From the NCBI GenBank assembly GCA_024195265.1, contig JAJLRJ010000002.1, forward strand, positions 45,392,252 to 45,456,251: 64,000 nt of DNA, given 5' to 3'. This stretch comes from Dendrophyllia cribrosa (Eukaryota; Cnidaria; Anthozoa; Scleractinia; Dendrophylliidae). Made by a program: the position numbers and the translations under genes. This document shows, piece after piece, positions 8,820-20,190 of this stretch (position 1 is the stretch's first letter; each line of letters opens with the position of its first letter). The notes under the pieces were generated by a model. It did not search any database, was not told the origin of the DNA, and saw only the letters and a program-made list of their open reading frames with translations.

Positions 8820-11800
8820 ATTTCTTTTGTCGTTGGGTTTTAGTGCCTTGAAAAGAAGAATATTTTTACTAGCTAAATGGTTGCTGATAATAACAAGATG
8901 GATGTTTATGTATAAAATTGTCGTGAATGGAGAGTTCGAGAAGAAACGGCCTGAAAGTTGTGATGACTTCGCGAAATGTTTGCCAATTGATAATTATCTT
9001 CAGGAAAAGAAAAGGAATTAACCTCATTGACAATCAGTTTGTAAAATCAATTGAAAAAGTTAACCTACCTTCCTTCTTTGACTGTGAAAGCAAAATGATA
9101 ACTTTTGGTTATAGTTACCGTCTATTTATCTCTCTCATGATGAAGACTTGACAGCTTTCATGTTAAAACAAGTTTGCAAGCTCAGCATTCGTGGAAATCT
9201 TAAAAAATACGTCGAGCATTTCAATTGGTTGTCTCGTTTCGAAATTAAGCTCAAGAACTTGAAAAAGACTTGTTCTGTGATGTCAACAATATTCACGTCA
9301 AAACAGGTTCAAGTTGTGATCACGTGATTTGTCATGTGATCACAGACTTGCCGAACACACTATACATTGAGTAGTATAGCTGTCCATGTCCTGAGCGTGA
9401 AAATATAACAAAGCTTGCTGAAGACTGAAAAAAAATATCTGAGCTTGATAATTAATTATCTTGAGCTTGGTCTCCTAGGGTCTTTTTACAATGTAAAAGA
9501 ATAATTTGTTCTACTTGAACATTCTTCGTTGAATTTTAAAGATGTTGGGAGTCCAAAGAGCGTGAATATCAGGATATTTCACTAAATTTGATGTGTTCGA
9601 TGTATTAAATACTTCATAACATTTTCTGTTTGTGGACACATTGTTTCATGTTTCTTAAACTTTTATTACCAATAGACGGGCACGATTTTTTTTAGCTTTA
9701 GAGTACCTAAGATTATTGATAGCCTGATCAAATTTAAAATTCAATACGTTTTTTATTATTGCTCACTCGTGTAAAATTAGCTTCTCCGAGTTTATTCAAA
9801 GCAATTAATCGGATATATTCTGAGTTATATGCACATTAATGATCGACAAAAAAATAAACTAATATTCATGAACTGTCTCGATCAATGAGAACTGAATGTT
9901 TTGCTGTAATATAGATTCCGATTGAAACTCGCGCGCCTGCTTCGCTACCATAAGTTTGCTTCTTTAGAACTAAATCAGAATAATTCACGACAAAGTTACA
10001 ATATTACATACGAAAACCGTATATCTCGTAACAGGCACACTACACTATAACGCTAGGGGACATTTTTTATCTCCAAATATTTTTGACCACGGCGATAGGA
10101 GAACATTTAAAAATAGTTCCATTTTCTTGGAAGCTTGATTTGATAATTGTTTTCTATTACTCGTGGGTATAATGCACTTTTTTCGTGTAAAATGCCTTTT
10201 GTGATTTTAATTAATCATTTCAATCGCTTTAGTTGTTTATAGATTAATTTTCACTCGTAAATTTGCGATATTTGTCCGGCATGTTTTAACGCATTTACTC
10301 TACAGCTAGTTTAAAACATCGAACATCTAAATCAAGTTAAATTACTTACCTCTGTAATAATTTAGCTCCTCAGTTGTCTGTCCTGATTTAAGACGAAAAT
10401 CTTAACGATAGACAAAAGAAAGGATCGTTATTCAGAAAAAAGATACAGTAAAGAATCCAAAATGAATATTGTGTACTCACACTGTTGGGTCTATTTGGAA
10501 CTGAAAAAGAGATAACTTCCTTCATTGCCAGAATTTGCTTCATTTGATTAAGAATAACAAGGTTCTCGTCGGAACAAGTTTGTGAAAAAGCAAACACATT
10601 TATTTCTTTTTTCTTTCAAGCAATGCTATTCGCCATCACTATGATATGGTTGCTTAGTGGCCAATCCCTTCAATGGAATGACGTCTTTTATTTCTGATTT
10701 CCTTCGCATGATTCCTTCCTGTAACAGTGCGAGAGTCATTAACAATATACCGAATACTTCTAAATGAAAGCATAATATAAATAGCTTTAAGTTTTAGTAA
10801 GCAAGGAATGACGATTTTTCTCGTCTCTAAGGAGTTTCTAGTGTCACGGATCAGGTTCGACCTAACTTGCAGTTGTGAAAGTCACGTGAGTGGCAAATGT
10901 AGCAGATGACAACAGACCGATATTTCTTAAGCTCAAATTAGTCGATAAACAGTCTGTAAAATATCAAAGCCGGAACAATTGATAATTAATGCAAGTAAAC
11001 TTTTGATTTTGTTTAGTTTCTTGTTCCTCCAAAAAAATTGACTTGTAAATTCACTCAGTTCATTTTTGCGGTCCGGATACTCGATCGTTCAATAATTCAA
11101 TCTTGCCATCTGCACTCAGTGAAGCTGACTTGCAGTTTAATTCGATCGCAAAGTTTGACTTTCCCTGTATTTTAGATTGTTATCAGAAAATAATACGTCT
11201 AATTTTAATATTTTTTATTTTAGATTTAGATATGGACCCTCACTATGTTGAGACTATTAGATTTTTGTACTAGATTAGATTTTCACTTTTCATTTTATAT
11301 AATGCGCATTTCATCATATTCATCTGTTAATTTGCGCCAACAGGTATACATTCCTTCATTTTCATGCTGTAATTCACAATTAATACTCTAGATGATTGTA
11401 ACATTTTTATCACACCGCCTTCTGGTTTTTGTTCCACTTCAAACTGATGATGGGAGCTTCATCTGAAACATATCTTTGAAATTGAAACTGAACTGTTTTC
11501 ACTTTTCTTAAGCGCGGTTTAGTTGTGAATTTACCGTAGTTTTCACGGTGGCAACAAAAACCTTTCATTTTTCCCCAAAAATGAAATTTAATAAGAAACA
11601 AAGCAAAACAGTCTTGACAGTCTTCAAATATATAGATATATACTTAAAAAAGTACAAAAAGCCCGAGTCTTTTCCCGCGATTTGATGTGCATTTTCACAA
11701 AAAAGTAATTTTTACATCTTATTCTGTCATTTTTTACCATTTTGTATCACTATATGGCACGTTCAAGTTTAAGTGAGTGTAAAGAAATCCAGAATGTAGT

Positions 11801-12872
11801 ATTAGTTGCTGAAAAATTCTTGCTTCGGGTGATTCTAGATACTGCAGTATTTGTACCCACCTCAAGTAACCATTGTAACTTTCTCAGTGATCACTGATGG
11901 TGCTGAGTCTGTTGGTACGTGCTGTGAATTAATCACTAAAATCCAGATCAGCAACTACGACAAAAGAAAACAAAAAAGGATCAACGATCAACGCGATCAA
12001 CACTAAAGAGCAACAAGAATATATTTACGACTATTTAAGTAAACAATGGTTTATGTTGAATAGTCATGACTTAGATTTTGGTTCATAGGCACATTTGCAT
12101 GTTGCTCAGTTTTCATTGCTTATTATTTTAAAAAGAAAAATGAAGATTTGGAATATAGTCCATTTTTTATTCTTATTAGAAGAAAGTGACGCGATCTGTT
12201 CACTAACTGCAAACTGTTTTTTTATTGACTAATTTGACTAATTATATTAAGTGAATGGTCATGTTTTGTGACTGAACCTATACATGGCCGGCGTGCCCTG
12301 TAGATTCGTTATTACGGTGACTGTAAATCGCCATTGAGAGCAATGTGATGTGACTGACAGGCTAAAATTGAAGCGACAAAACTCGAGATACAAGATTGAT
12401 GGCGAGTTACTTCGCAGTTCGCGCTGGGTTATTAAAACGAAATACTGATAAACTTGAATTTGGTCTAGCTATGAATTGCATTTCCGCACACTGACAAACT
12501 TTCTTCATAAAGAGCACTCTTACCTCAAGGCTGGCAAAACTCTCTCGTTACCGTTACTACAAAGTATTTTTGAGAATCAATACCGGTGCCACTCCACCGG
12601 AAAATCACCATTTAATTCTTTGATAATTTTTATTCTCTTGGTTCGTGTTCTGTCCAGTTTGCTACTGAATGTCAGATTGACAATTGTTCATCGTTGACAT
12701 TTCTGTAAACTTCGGTGATAGTTCATCCATCTTATATCCAATAGAAATGCAGACTTTCGTTTCTGTGTGTTTCCAAAACAAATGATATTTGCCTTCTTTT
12801 AAGATTACTGTTACAATGTTCAACAATAAAGTTTGTTTAGTATCGCAATCTTCTCGTTAGTTTTTGAACTTA
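8820..12872 (-). other. Conserved 5' flank of U1 with possible untranslated exons
   Basis: No coding region is recognisable, yet the block is present upstream of U1, U2, U3 and U4. On the minus strand a donor-like GAAGGAAG|GTAGGTTAAC ends at 9069 and CAGAG|GTAAGTAAT ends at 10350; both recur in every complete unit, suggesting 5' untranslated exons. A frame near 10505-10597 (DENLVILNQMKQIL) recurs with mostly small changes but breaks in U4. A cAMP-response-element-like ATGACGTC lies near 10678. Promoter assignment is inference. Confidence 0.4.
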
Positions 12873-13109
12873 CAGTGGAACCCCGTTATTACGATCCACT
12901 AAAGAGCATAAATATTTGGTGCTAGAGTTATCGGGATGAAGTAAATTATCATGCAAATCCCTTTTACATCAACTTGCCGTAAAACACTGTAAATTGATCC
13001 ATTATAACAAGAAAGGAAAATGTATCATGATATAATATAAGTGTTACTAAATACATTATACATTTTTAGCATTACATACATATAAAAAGGTTGTATAACG
13101 GGGTAACTG
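12873..13109. mobile_element. Pogo/Tc1-like MITE in the U1 flank
   Basis: The left end, CAGTGGAACCCCGTTATTAC, resembles pogo-type termini and the right end, TATAACGGGGTAACTG, is its imperfect reverse complement. The interior is AT-rich and non-coding. The same insertion is in U3 (49494-49769) and U4 (59171-59446), so it predates the array expansion. Confidence 0.65.
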
Positions 13110-13622
13110 AACAAAATATCGCATTCCAAATGGTGGGTGTTGAAACTCTTAACAGGTTTTGACACAAGAACATGATTGAGCTTTTGTTCGGGCCGCAAAA
13201 AAGTGACCGTGATTTGTCTTAGAGCGCTATAAGTTTTTAGTCACTGCATGCACCCTACGTTGTACTTAGTTTCCAACGACGAATGTTTATTCGAGTCTCA
13301 GTCTCAGTCTCTTAATCTCAGTCTTCTTGAGACAACATAGATGTTTGATTCTATGTTTAATGAAAGCAATGAGACAGGCTTTTCGATCCAGGAACGAGTT
13401 TTCATAATCCGCGCGTATGCTGCTAAATAAATCTGTATTGACATTCATGAATCGCCGAGTGACGGGGGAGAGTTTTAATTGTGAATTAAAAACTTACACG
13501 ATACTAAACAGAAGACTATATTCATCTAATTTGAGGATGTAGATGTGTTAGGAAGCGTGCAATTAATGTTTTTGTTTTCCTTACATTTAAAAAAAAAACA
13601 GTCAAAGTTCGCCAAAAAAAAA
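13110..13622. other. End of the D1 homology, no gene recognised
   Basis: The stretch matches the flanks at 49770-50279 and 59447-59930. It contains A-rich tracts at 13590-13622, where the match to D2 ends. Open frames on the minus strand run across the breakpoint and are not supported by the other copies. Confidence 0.6.
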
Positions 13623-13793
13623 ATTGGCTGACTAGACACTCCAACCTTTCTACATCAGAATTCTTCAAGCTTTCTAATGCCCCAGGGTTGATCTCATCTT
13701 CACAAACTGCGTGTCTATGGCAGTATATGGCTATTATAGCCCTCCGGAAAGCAAAGCAAATATGTAAATTCATCAACAAGTTGAAGGATTAAG

Positions 13794-14117
13794 CTAACCG
13801 TATCGCTGATTCCCCTCTTTTTGTTTTCTATTCTTTACTTTGCGGGCATTCTCTTTCTTCCTTCTGCTGATATGGCTGACCTTTTTTCTTGATGTAATTT
13901 GGGCAAAGGCCTTGTACGTTATACTGAGGTATACACCTTGTTTAGCTTTGGCATTTGTTATGGTGCCAAGGAGTGATAACAAATTGATAATCAGAGTCTC
14001 ATATTTTGTCTTTGTCTTCTTTGCCCAGATGTTGCAGTGCTGGCCATTATCACTGAATAGCTCAGCATAGCTCTTTTCCGTTGCCATTTTTCCTTCAAAA
14101 GCTCTTCTTCTATGCAT
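13794..14117 (-). CDS. Unrecognised ORF in D1-specific DNA
   Basis: This 107-codon frame has an internal MATEKSYAELFSD start and a basic C-terminus rich in Lys and Arg. A separate frame just downstream (13522-13779) contains EDEINPGALESL. Both lie immediately right of the place where D1 and D2 stop matching, so they may be remains of an inserted element. I recognise no domain and no catalytic motif. Confidence 0.2.
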   Translation of the reverse strand: MHRRRAFEGKMATEKSYAELFSDNGQHCNIWAKKTKTKYETLIINLLSLLGTITNAKAKQGVYLSITYKAFAQITSRKKVSHISRRKKENARKVKNRKQKEGNQRYG

Positions 14118-14237
14118 GCTAACTCTTTGACTCCACGCTCACAGTTTGCTATATCAGAAAGCTTGACATGTCACGGTGACAGGGGACTCAAATATTTCCC
14201 GAAGCAGGCAGGGTCATCAATGAAATATTGAATTAAG

Positions 14238-14345
14238 AGGGGGGGGGGGGGGGGGGGGGCTACTTGCCATTTTAAGACCTGAGGAGGGGGGGCCTGGCAA
14301 ACATTTTCATCTGTCAAAATATTTTTCCCTCCCCCCCCCCTCTAC
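14238..14345. repeat. G-run and C-run flanked low-complexity segment
   Basis: A run of 21 G at 14239-14259 is followed about 65 bp later by CCCTCCCCCCCCCCTCT. The two purine/pyrimidine tracts are in inverted relation and may be the termini of a small G-rich MITE. Such tracts can form quadruplex structures and are error-prone in assembly. Confidence 0.7.
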
Positions 14346-14369
14346 ATAAATAACAGGCGGACCGGTCCC

Positions 14370-14869
14370 TAATTCTTCTCTTCCAAAGCTATGTTTGAGC
14401 AAGTCCTTGTTTTACTGTTTTTACACACACGTGTTCATTGGCGCATTTTACATTTAGAGGGAGACTGGAGACGAATTTTTTTTCAAAACGGCATTTAAAG
14501 GCACAGCCTAGTACCCAGGAGATCCCGTCCTGCTCATTCGTTTTTTTTTGGCGCCAATTCATTACGTAAGAGAATGACATGTTACTTCCTCCGATATCGA
14601 CACCTACAACAAATTACTTCAGATAACAACCTGACCAAGCTTTAAGATGTCCAAGCTCGGCTTTTCTTTTCGCTCCCCAACTTTCTGAGATTCTGGCACA
14701 GGCTATCAAGGGTCTGTCAAAAGCTTGCAAAATCAATGCAGTGAAATATACAGCCTTTACTTTTCTGTGGCTTTTTGTCAGTTAGCTGTTACTGATATTC
14801 TGGGCAGAGACAAGATGACATTTTGCACGATGGAGGACTATAAATAGTTATAAATGAAACTAATTTTTA
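14370..14869. other. Spacer DNA paralogous to 35262-35410
   Basis: CCAAAGCTATG, then CTCATTCGTTTTTT and GGCGCCAATTCA occur here and near 35265-35400, so both places descend from the same array spacer. The remainder to 14869 shows no gene. Confidence 0.5.
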
Positions 14870-15110
14870 CACCCGGGGCTTGGCTTAAAAAAAAGGCTGA
14901 AAACAACTCGAAAATGAACTATTTGAACTACAGTATAGCGCTGTCCTAATCAACTTTAGACAAACTTTTTATGAAACTTTGCGATTAATGATGTGACAAG
15001 TAACTGAATTCGACGGAACAGGTTTTTCAATTGCGAAATAATTTTAGCATTTTTAGACTAACTATAAAAACAACTGGATAATGGAGGAAGCGGAATCGGC
15101 GAGCGTACCT
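14870..15110. repeat. Relic of a CTHRC1-unit boundary without its gene
   Basis: GGCTGAAAACAACTCGAAAA, ATGAAACTTTGCGATTA and GGAGGAAGCGGAATCGGCGA match the block that lies 3' of U2 (22150-22370), U4 (51770-51975) and U5 (63060-63270). No CTHRC1 exon follows here; the sequence changes at about 15110. It marks an additional unit that lost its gene. Confidence 0.65.
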
Positions 15111-15154
15111 CTGATAGAAATGAAACTTACAAGTGAGGGGGAATTTTTTTTAAG

Positions 15155-15285
15155 CTTATAAGTCTTCCCGATTATAGACCCATCAGCTTTGTAACAAAAC
15201 ATTATTCCTGTTGTACTCCCCCCTATATATAAGCACGTCACAGTTTCTTAACAGTAATTCTTTAAAGCTTATAAGCCTCCTCCCC
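15155..15285. repeat. About 130-bp tandem repeat, left of the 4.8-kb TIR element
   Basis: TATAGACCCATCAGCTT, AAACATTATTCCTGTTGTAC and TATATATAAGCACGT recur to the right of the transposon at 20058-20190. Rejoining across the element restores a continuous tandem array, so the transposon landed between or within repeat units. Confidence 0.75.
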
Positions 15286-15734
15286 GGGCTAATTTTTTTT
15301 TTACGCCCACTTCAAGATGGCGGCCACTTTCCGTGTGGTACTGGACACCACAAAAAAGTTGAGAGTGGTACTGGACACTACAGAAATGATATTTTGATTT
15401 CCGGTAATTCGGGGACTTTTTCTGGCCATTTTTCTCATTGATATTCTAGGTGGATACGAATTTATGTTGTTGACGTTCTCTGTTTATTGTCAAGTGTACG
15501 AATATAATAATATCTCTTCATTTCTTTGTGTAATTAAATTTGGCTGCTAATTTTGCTTTTGCCCAGCAAGGCAAAGTTCAAGTCTTCTGCAAATTTTACA
15601 CCGAAACGCATTTCCAAGCGACTGCCGAAGAAGGGAAGATGTCAGCCATGTATAAAATGCCTAAAACACCCGACATTTTATAAGTGGGCGTAAAATCGAA
15701 AATGGATTCCGTTTTACGCCCACTTTTTCAAACG
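15286..15734. repeat. Left TIR
   Basis: It contains AAGATGGCGGCC near the outer end and, at its inner end, a short palindrome formed by AAGTGGGCGTAAAA and TTTTACGCCCACTT around 15685-15726. It is 22 bp shorter than the right TIR. Confidence 0.9.
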
Positions 15735-17075
15735 GCCGCTGTCACGTGCAAGGGAGTGCGAAACGCTGGACGCGGTAACAATGAACGTAAACAACAGTCT
15801 GGGATTGAAGGATCGAACGAGCTCATGTTTGCGAGGTTTTTGCTGTCCACTGACTTCATACGAAGAACTGTATGAATGTTACATATAATGGTAAGTCTCA
15901 TTTGGATATTTCAATGGAATGATATCTGTTTCATGCTATAACAAGCATTAGGTTGTCGTGTTTATTTCATGAGTTTATACGCGCCAAAACTTACCACCGT
16001 CCACGTGTTTATTTGTATGAGAGGTTGTTTTAAGCTTTTATTTTAACTTCATCGTGCTAATATTTAACAACACTATCTGTTTTTTAGTGTCTGTCGTATC
16101 AATAAGGCGAGGTCGGCCCATCCTAAAAAGCGAGACATGTCACAACTTAATCCCTTCGCAAGGCTTCATAGATGGAGAAGGTACGTGACCTATAAATGAT
16201 CACCAAGTATTCTGGAACATATAACGATTTAATAGATTTCACTTGATCACGAAGAGAGTAAAAGTAAATGGTATGCATTGTTTTGAAACCGAAACGCTTA
16301 CCGACGGATTCACCGCTTCACCGTTGTCAACCACGTGCGCAAACAGATCTGGGGTGAATTTAATAATTAAAAACTCTTTTATTGTATAATTTAAAGTGTA
16401 GCTTTCAACCTCTAAAACAATGGCTACACTTGTAAATTAAACTTGTAAAGGCTTTATTAAACTGACAACTAGTTGTCCTGCTGTACTGACACGACCTGAC
16501 ACAGCATTTGTCACATTGAATGCATTTTATGGTAACCCAAATTATAAAACTTGAAAAAATTAATGCTTATGATTTCTCATTACAAAACTGAAGTCACAAA
16601 TACAACCACTGTTTTAATTGTGTAAATATGATTGTGCGACGGAAATTATTTTACCTTTTTACAGAAATTGTTACCTTTTTACAGTAGCCGTATAGTAAAC
16701 AGCTAAGATAAGTCTTCCAATGTGAATTGAATGTGAATTGTGCACCAATAATTACCACTAACACTGCCAAATTCAGTACCCACATGCCAATTAATTGGGC
16801 CTGGCAGGAACATTACAATCTTAATGCAAGACATACAGTCAAAACTATATGAATGTGTCAGAAAGACCGCTAGTCGACAAACACTCAGAAACAAAGGGAA
16901 TTTTCAAATATAAAAAAAGGTTGAATTTGCCTTGGTCCTTAAGTCATTCACTGCTCGTCTACAGCTGTAGCCAGGCCTAGGTACCTGCATGATGAGGAGA
17001 GTCTGTGTGGTTCCAGAAAATATCCAGACCTATGAAGATTATTGGAAATTGCAAGGGGAGGTGCAGGTCTCAAAA

Positions 17076-17245
17076 CAGGGGCGGATCCAGGATTTTTCTT
17101 AGGAGGGGGTGCACCTCTAAGGAATGACGTAACTGAAGGGTGACGTAAACAAATTTTAAAAGCGAACAACGCAGACTAGGTCATCTCAGGGGGCGGGGGG
17201 GGGGGGGTGCGCATCCCCTGCACCCTCCCCCTAGATCCGCCCCTG
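17076..17245. mobile_element. MITE with CAGGGGCGGAT-type termini
   Basis: The ends are CAGGGGCGGATCCAGGA and TAGATCCGCCCCTG; CAAAA flanks both sides (17071-17075, 17246-17250). Termini of this kind are common in animal hAT-like MITEs, but the visible flanking repeat is 5 bp rather than 8. The insertion is nested in the 4.8-kb element and sits between two inverted GGTTCCAGAAAATATCC-like arms (about 17010 and 17340). Confidence 0.75.
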
Positions 17246-17440
17246 CAAAAGCCAAAGTTTTTAAAGGAAAGTGTGAAGTTAAATTGGAATTTCCAGTAAG
17301 GAAGGGGATCCAAAACAGGTATGGATATTTTCTGGAACAACACATTCCAAGCATAATGTCCTGTCTGCCAAGAAATGACAGCCTGTGAATTGGCGATTGT
17401 CACCACTTTCCACAATTTTGTTGATTTTTTTCAATATTAG

Positions 17441-18159
17441 CTGTGAGAGAGTGCTTCCTTTTTTGAACCCTTGGTCGCTTTCATACTCGGTACTCGGTAA
17501 GGCAGTACAGGTAAACTTAGTTTAATTGCTATCATTAATCCTTTCTTTTGGCTGTACTGCTTAAAAGAATTTCACTTCATTAGTGTTTCCAATATGAAAT
17601 TATTATCTAAACTCTAAATGTTGATTCAGTTTTGTTCTAAGATTGTTAGGCAATGAAATAATGCCTTTTCTCATTTTTGGTTGTACTTATCATGTTGTAA
17701 TTTACTATTTTATTAATATTAAAGTTTTTAATGAATGGCCTTTCTAAGTTTAATTTATAGCTGTTGAAGTTCATCATTTAAGTTCATATGTTGTCGTATC
17801 GTCTTCTTACCATAAGTGTAAGCATATTTTTCACCAACAGTATGTTGTGATGCAAGTGGTGTGGCTGTCTGTTGTTTAAGACTGTGAGGATAAAGAAATT
17901 TACTTGTCAATTAATGTGAATTGCAACAATATTAAACCACAGCCGGCCCTCAAACTGGATTGTGCAAGGCACACTGTGGCGTAATATGGTCATTGGTTTG
18001 GACTCCTGTTAGAGCGGTCCGGGTGGAGCCCTGCTGGCTGCATGGGGTCAGTGTGTTGTGGTCTTGGGCAACTAGCACTTTTTTCTTATGTATCGGTGCC
18101 TCTCTTTACCCAGCTGGTGTATAAATGGGATCTTGTGACATATATGCTCAGGGATGGTA

Positions 18160-18191
<32 letters not shown>

Positions 18192-18513
18192 GTAACCCTG
18201 TGATGGACTAGAATCCCATCCAGGGGGGAGTACCAATACTCCTAGTTGCTTCATGCTGCAGAATTACCTCGAGCTGGAAAATGTCAGAGTGAAATGAAAA
18301 ATGTCTCTTATTCATGTAGAAAAAGCGGCTTTATGTAGAATTTTCTGTGCTCATTTAAACAGTTACTTTTCTTTTTTTCTGTCCTCCAATTTCTTCTAGG
18401 AAACAAGACGCTCAACTGAGAAAAAAGATGATCAGACTTCAGTTGATGACATGCACTTACTATTGATCATTGTAAAATGGATTAATGTTTTATTCTTTGA
18501 CAAACAGAACTGA
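17441..18513 (+). CDS. Possible two-exon plus-strand gene remnant inside the TIR element
   Basis: An acceptor TTTCAATATTAG opens a 70-base exon at 17441-17510 that ends CAG|GTAAAC. Another acceptor, TTTCTTCTAG, opens a frame at 18400-18513 that ends in TGA, and both are open in matching phase. A further plausible exon at about 16088-16180 has donor AGAAG|GTACGTG. No domain is recognised and the SINE sits in the intervening intron. It is a speculative reading of splice signals only. Confidence 0.15.
17955..18265 (+). mobile_element. tRNA-derived SINE-like sequence with a G-run
   Basis: TGGCGTAATATGGTCATTGG resembles a pol III A box and GGTCCGGGTGGAGCCCTG a shortened B box, about 30 bp apart. 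Downstream come a run of 31 G (18160-18190) and the tail segment TGGACTAGAATCCCATCC. It lies inside the 4.8-kb element. The B box lacks two expected bases, so transcription competence is uncertain. Confidence 0.5.
18160..18190. repeat. Run of 31 G
   Basis: An uninterrupted G tract lies within the SINE-like sequence. Related copies of such tails normally have short C/G runs, so this is a homopolymer expansion or an assembly artefact. Confidence 0.9.
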
Positions 18514-18524
18514 TTGAGACTTAC

Positions 18525-19082
18525 TTAAGCTTATTGTAAACAGTACTGGTGCTTATGGCATCCGCCATTGCAAGAAAGAACTCGTGAGCATCTTGCTGAT
18601 GGTATGTCCCATTTGCACGTCTGGTAAACACTTGAGAGAGATCTGCATATACAGAATGAACTAAATGTTTTTAACTTTCCGTTTTGATTAGCTTACGTCA
18701 CCAATTTCGGCAAAGTTATGTAACTATACCTTTCAAGTTGTCCAATATTTGATCAGGAACAACAGCCCTCTCGCTGCAGTTTGTGGTGCACGCTCTCCTA
18801 TGATTGCTAAGAGCACACAGGATACAAAACCCCAGGCCTCCAGCGTTATGAACTAAATGAAAAAAGGATCACTAGATAAAAGTAGAACTCACAGTTTAAT
18901 CCCCGTTGTTACTGCTAGTTAATATGACCAGGAAGATGTGAATAAAAATTATACTTGCCATGTTGTCCTTCAATGGAATATGTCTTTATAAAGGATCCGA
19001 ATGCGGTGTTGTGGGTAATGCAATGCAAAATCGCATTTACGTAGCAGGTGTTTCCCACGTTTTTTAAGCCGAGAATACTCAT
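18525..19082 (-). CDS. Ubiquitin-specific protease (USP) N-terminal catalytic fragment, three exons
   Basis: Exon 1 (18959-19082) starts MSILGLKNVGNTCYVNAILH, the USP Cys box with the catalytic Cys at residue 13. Exon 2 (18730-18852) encodes GFCILCALSNHRRAC. Exon 3 (18525-18642) encodes HQQDAHEFF, the USP QQD box. All junctions agree in phase 1: donor ATG|GCAAGT (a GC-type donor), acceptor CATTTAG, donor AAAG|GTATAG, acceptor ATATGCAG. Exon 3 ends at AA|GTAAGT or reads to TAA. I found no downstream His box, so this is about the first third of a USP domain (normally 300 or more residues). USPs cleave ubiquitin from proteins; alone this piece should be inactive. It lies within a transposon and may be a captured host fragment. 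Confidence 0.72.
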
Positions 19083-19215
19083 GTCGAAAAAGGAAACAAG
19101 TGTTAACGAGAAAAAGGAAAGATTTTCCAAGACCCTGACAAATTGCCGCGAAAGAAAAAATTCCCGCCAAAACGAACATTTTGTTTGACATTATTAACAT
19201 ATTTCCCGTTTGAGG

Positions 19216-19244
19216 GGGGAGGGGGGGGGGGGGGGGGGGGGGGG
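19216..19244. repeat. G-rich run upstream of the USP fragment
   Basis: Six G, an A and then 24 G lie about 130 bp 5' of the USP start codon on the minus strand, where they read as a C-run. It could hinder transcription through the element or be an expansion artefact. Confidence 0.9.
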
Positions 19245-19404
19245 CAAATACACAACAAACTTCACGGACAGCAAAGGTAGTGAAAAAAAAAACATGCATA
19301 ACGAGCCAAAGAAAAGAAAAGTATGGAACAATCTCGGAAAAAATTCTTGCATAGCCTCGAAGACCCCCTCAAAAAACATGCTCAGAAAAATTGCACTTCC
19401 CCCC

Positions 19405-19539
<135 letters not shown>

Positions 19540-19581
19540 ACCCACTCCAAAGTAAAATGGTCCATCCCTCAGTTTCCAGTG

Positions 19582-20052
19582 CGTTTGAAAAAGTGGGCGT
19601 AAAACGGAATCCATTTTCGATTTTACGCCCACTTATAAAATGTCGGGTGTTTTAGGCATTTTATACATGGCTGACATCTTCCCTTCTTCGGCAGTCGCTT
19701 GGAAATGCCTTTTGGCGTAAAATTTGCAGAAGACTTGAACTTTGCCTTGCTGGGCAAAAGCAAAATTAGCAGACAAATTTAATTACACAAAGAAATGAAG
19801 AGATATTATTATATTCGTACACTTGACAATAAACAGAGAACGTCAACAACATAAATTCGTGTCCACCTAGAATATCAATGAGAAAAATGGCCAGAAAAAG
19901 TCCCCGAAGCCCGTAAACTCGAGAACTAAATTACCGGAAGTCAAAATATCATTTCTGTAGTGTCCAGTACCACTCTCAACTTTTTTGTGGTGTCCAGTAC
20001 CACACGGAAAGTGGCCGCCATCTTGAAGTGGGCGTAAAAAAAAAATTAGCCC
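19582..20052. repeat. Right TIR
   Basis: This is the reverse complement of 15286-15734, with one extra segment of about 26 bases near 19905-19932 (containing CCCGTAAACTCGAGAAC) and a handful of substitutions. It ends TTAGCCC next to TCCCC. Confidence 0.9.
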
Positions 20053-20057
20053 TCCCC

Positions 20058-20190
20058 GGTTATAGACCCATCAGCTTAGTAACAAAACATTATTCCCGTT
20101 GTACTCGGCCTCCTATATATAAGCACGTAACAGTTTCTTAGCAGCAATTCTTTAAAGCTTATAAGCCCCCCCCCCGGTTATAGACCCATC
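20058..20190. repeat. About 130-bp tandem repeat, right of the TIR element
   Basis: It repeats GGTTATAGACCCATCAGCTT twice within about 130 bp and matches 15155-15285. A C-run of 9-10 lies at 20166-20176. This supplies the empty-site sequence for judging the transposon insertion. Confidence 0.75.

Larger units (their letters stand above)
1..13622 (+). repeat. Segmental duplication, left copy (D1)
   Basis: This block is repeated in the same orientation at 37059-50279. The first 1,000 bases align almost base for base, and every feature recurs in the same order. D1 is about 0.4 kb longer, mainly because it keeps a palindrome arm at about 1046-1383 and a retroposon tail at 8712-8810. The homology stops at about 13622, after an A-rich tract. 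The left limit is unknown because it begins at the window edge. In its distal part (beyond about 11.4 kb) D1 is less like D2 than D2 is like the U4 flank. Confidence 0.93.

Noticed and set aside
10497..10520. Micro-intron between GAAG and TTTTTCAG in the upstream frame
   Set aside because: The interval is only about 22 bases, too short for a spliceosomal intron.
17176..17415. Minus-strand ORF with FQKISIPVLDPL
   Set aside because: It crosses the MITE at 17076-17245 and belongs to an inverted-repeat sequence, with no domain support.
17970..18040. Functional tRNA gene
   Set aside because: A- and B-box-like motifs exist but the B box is shortened and no cloverleaf or anticodon arm can be drawn; SINE is the better call.
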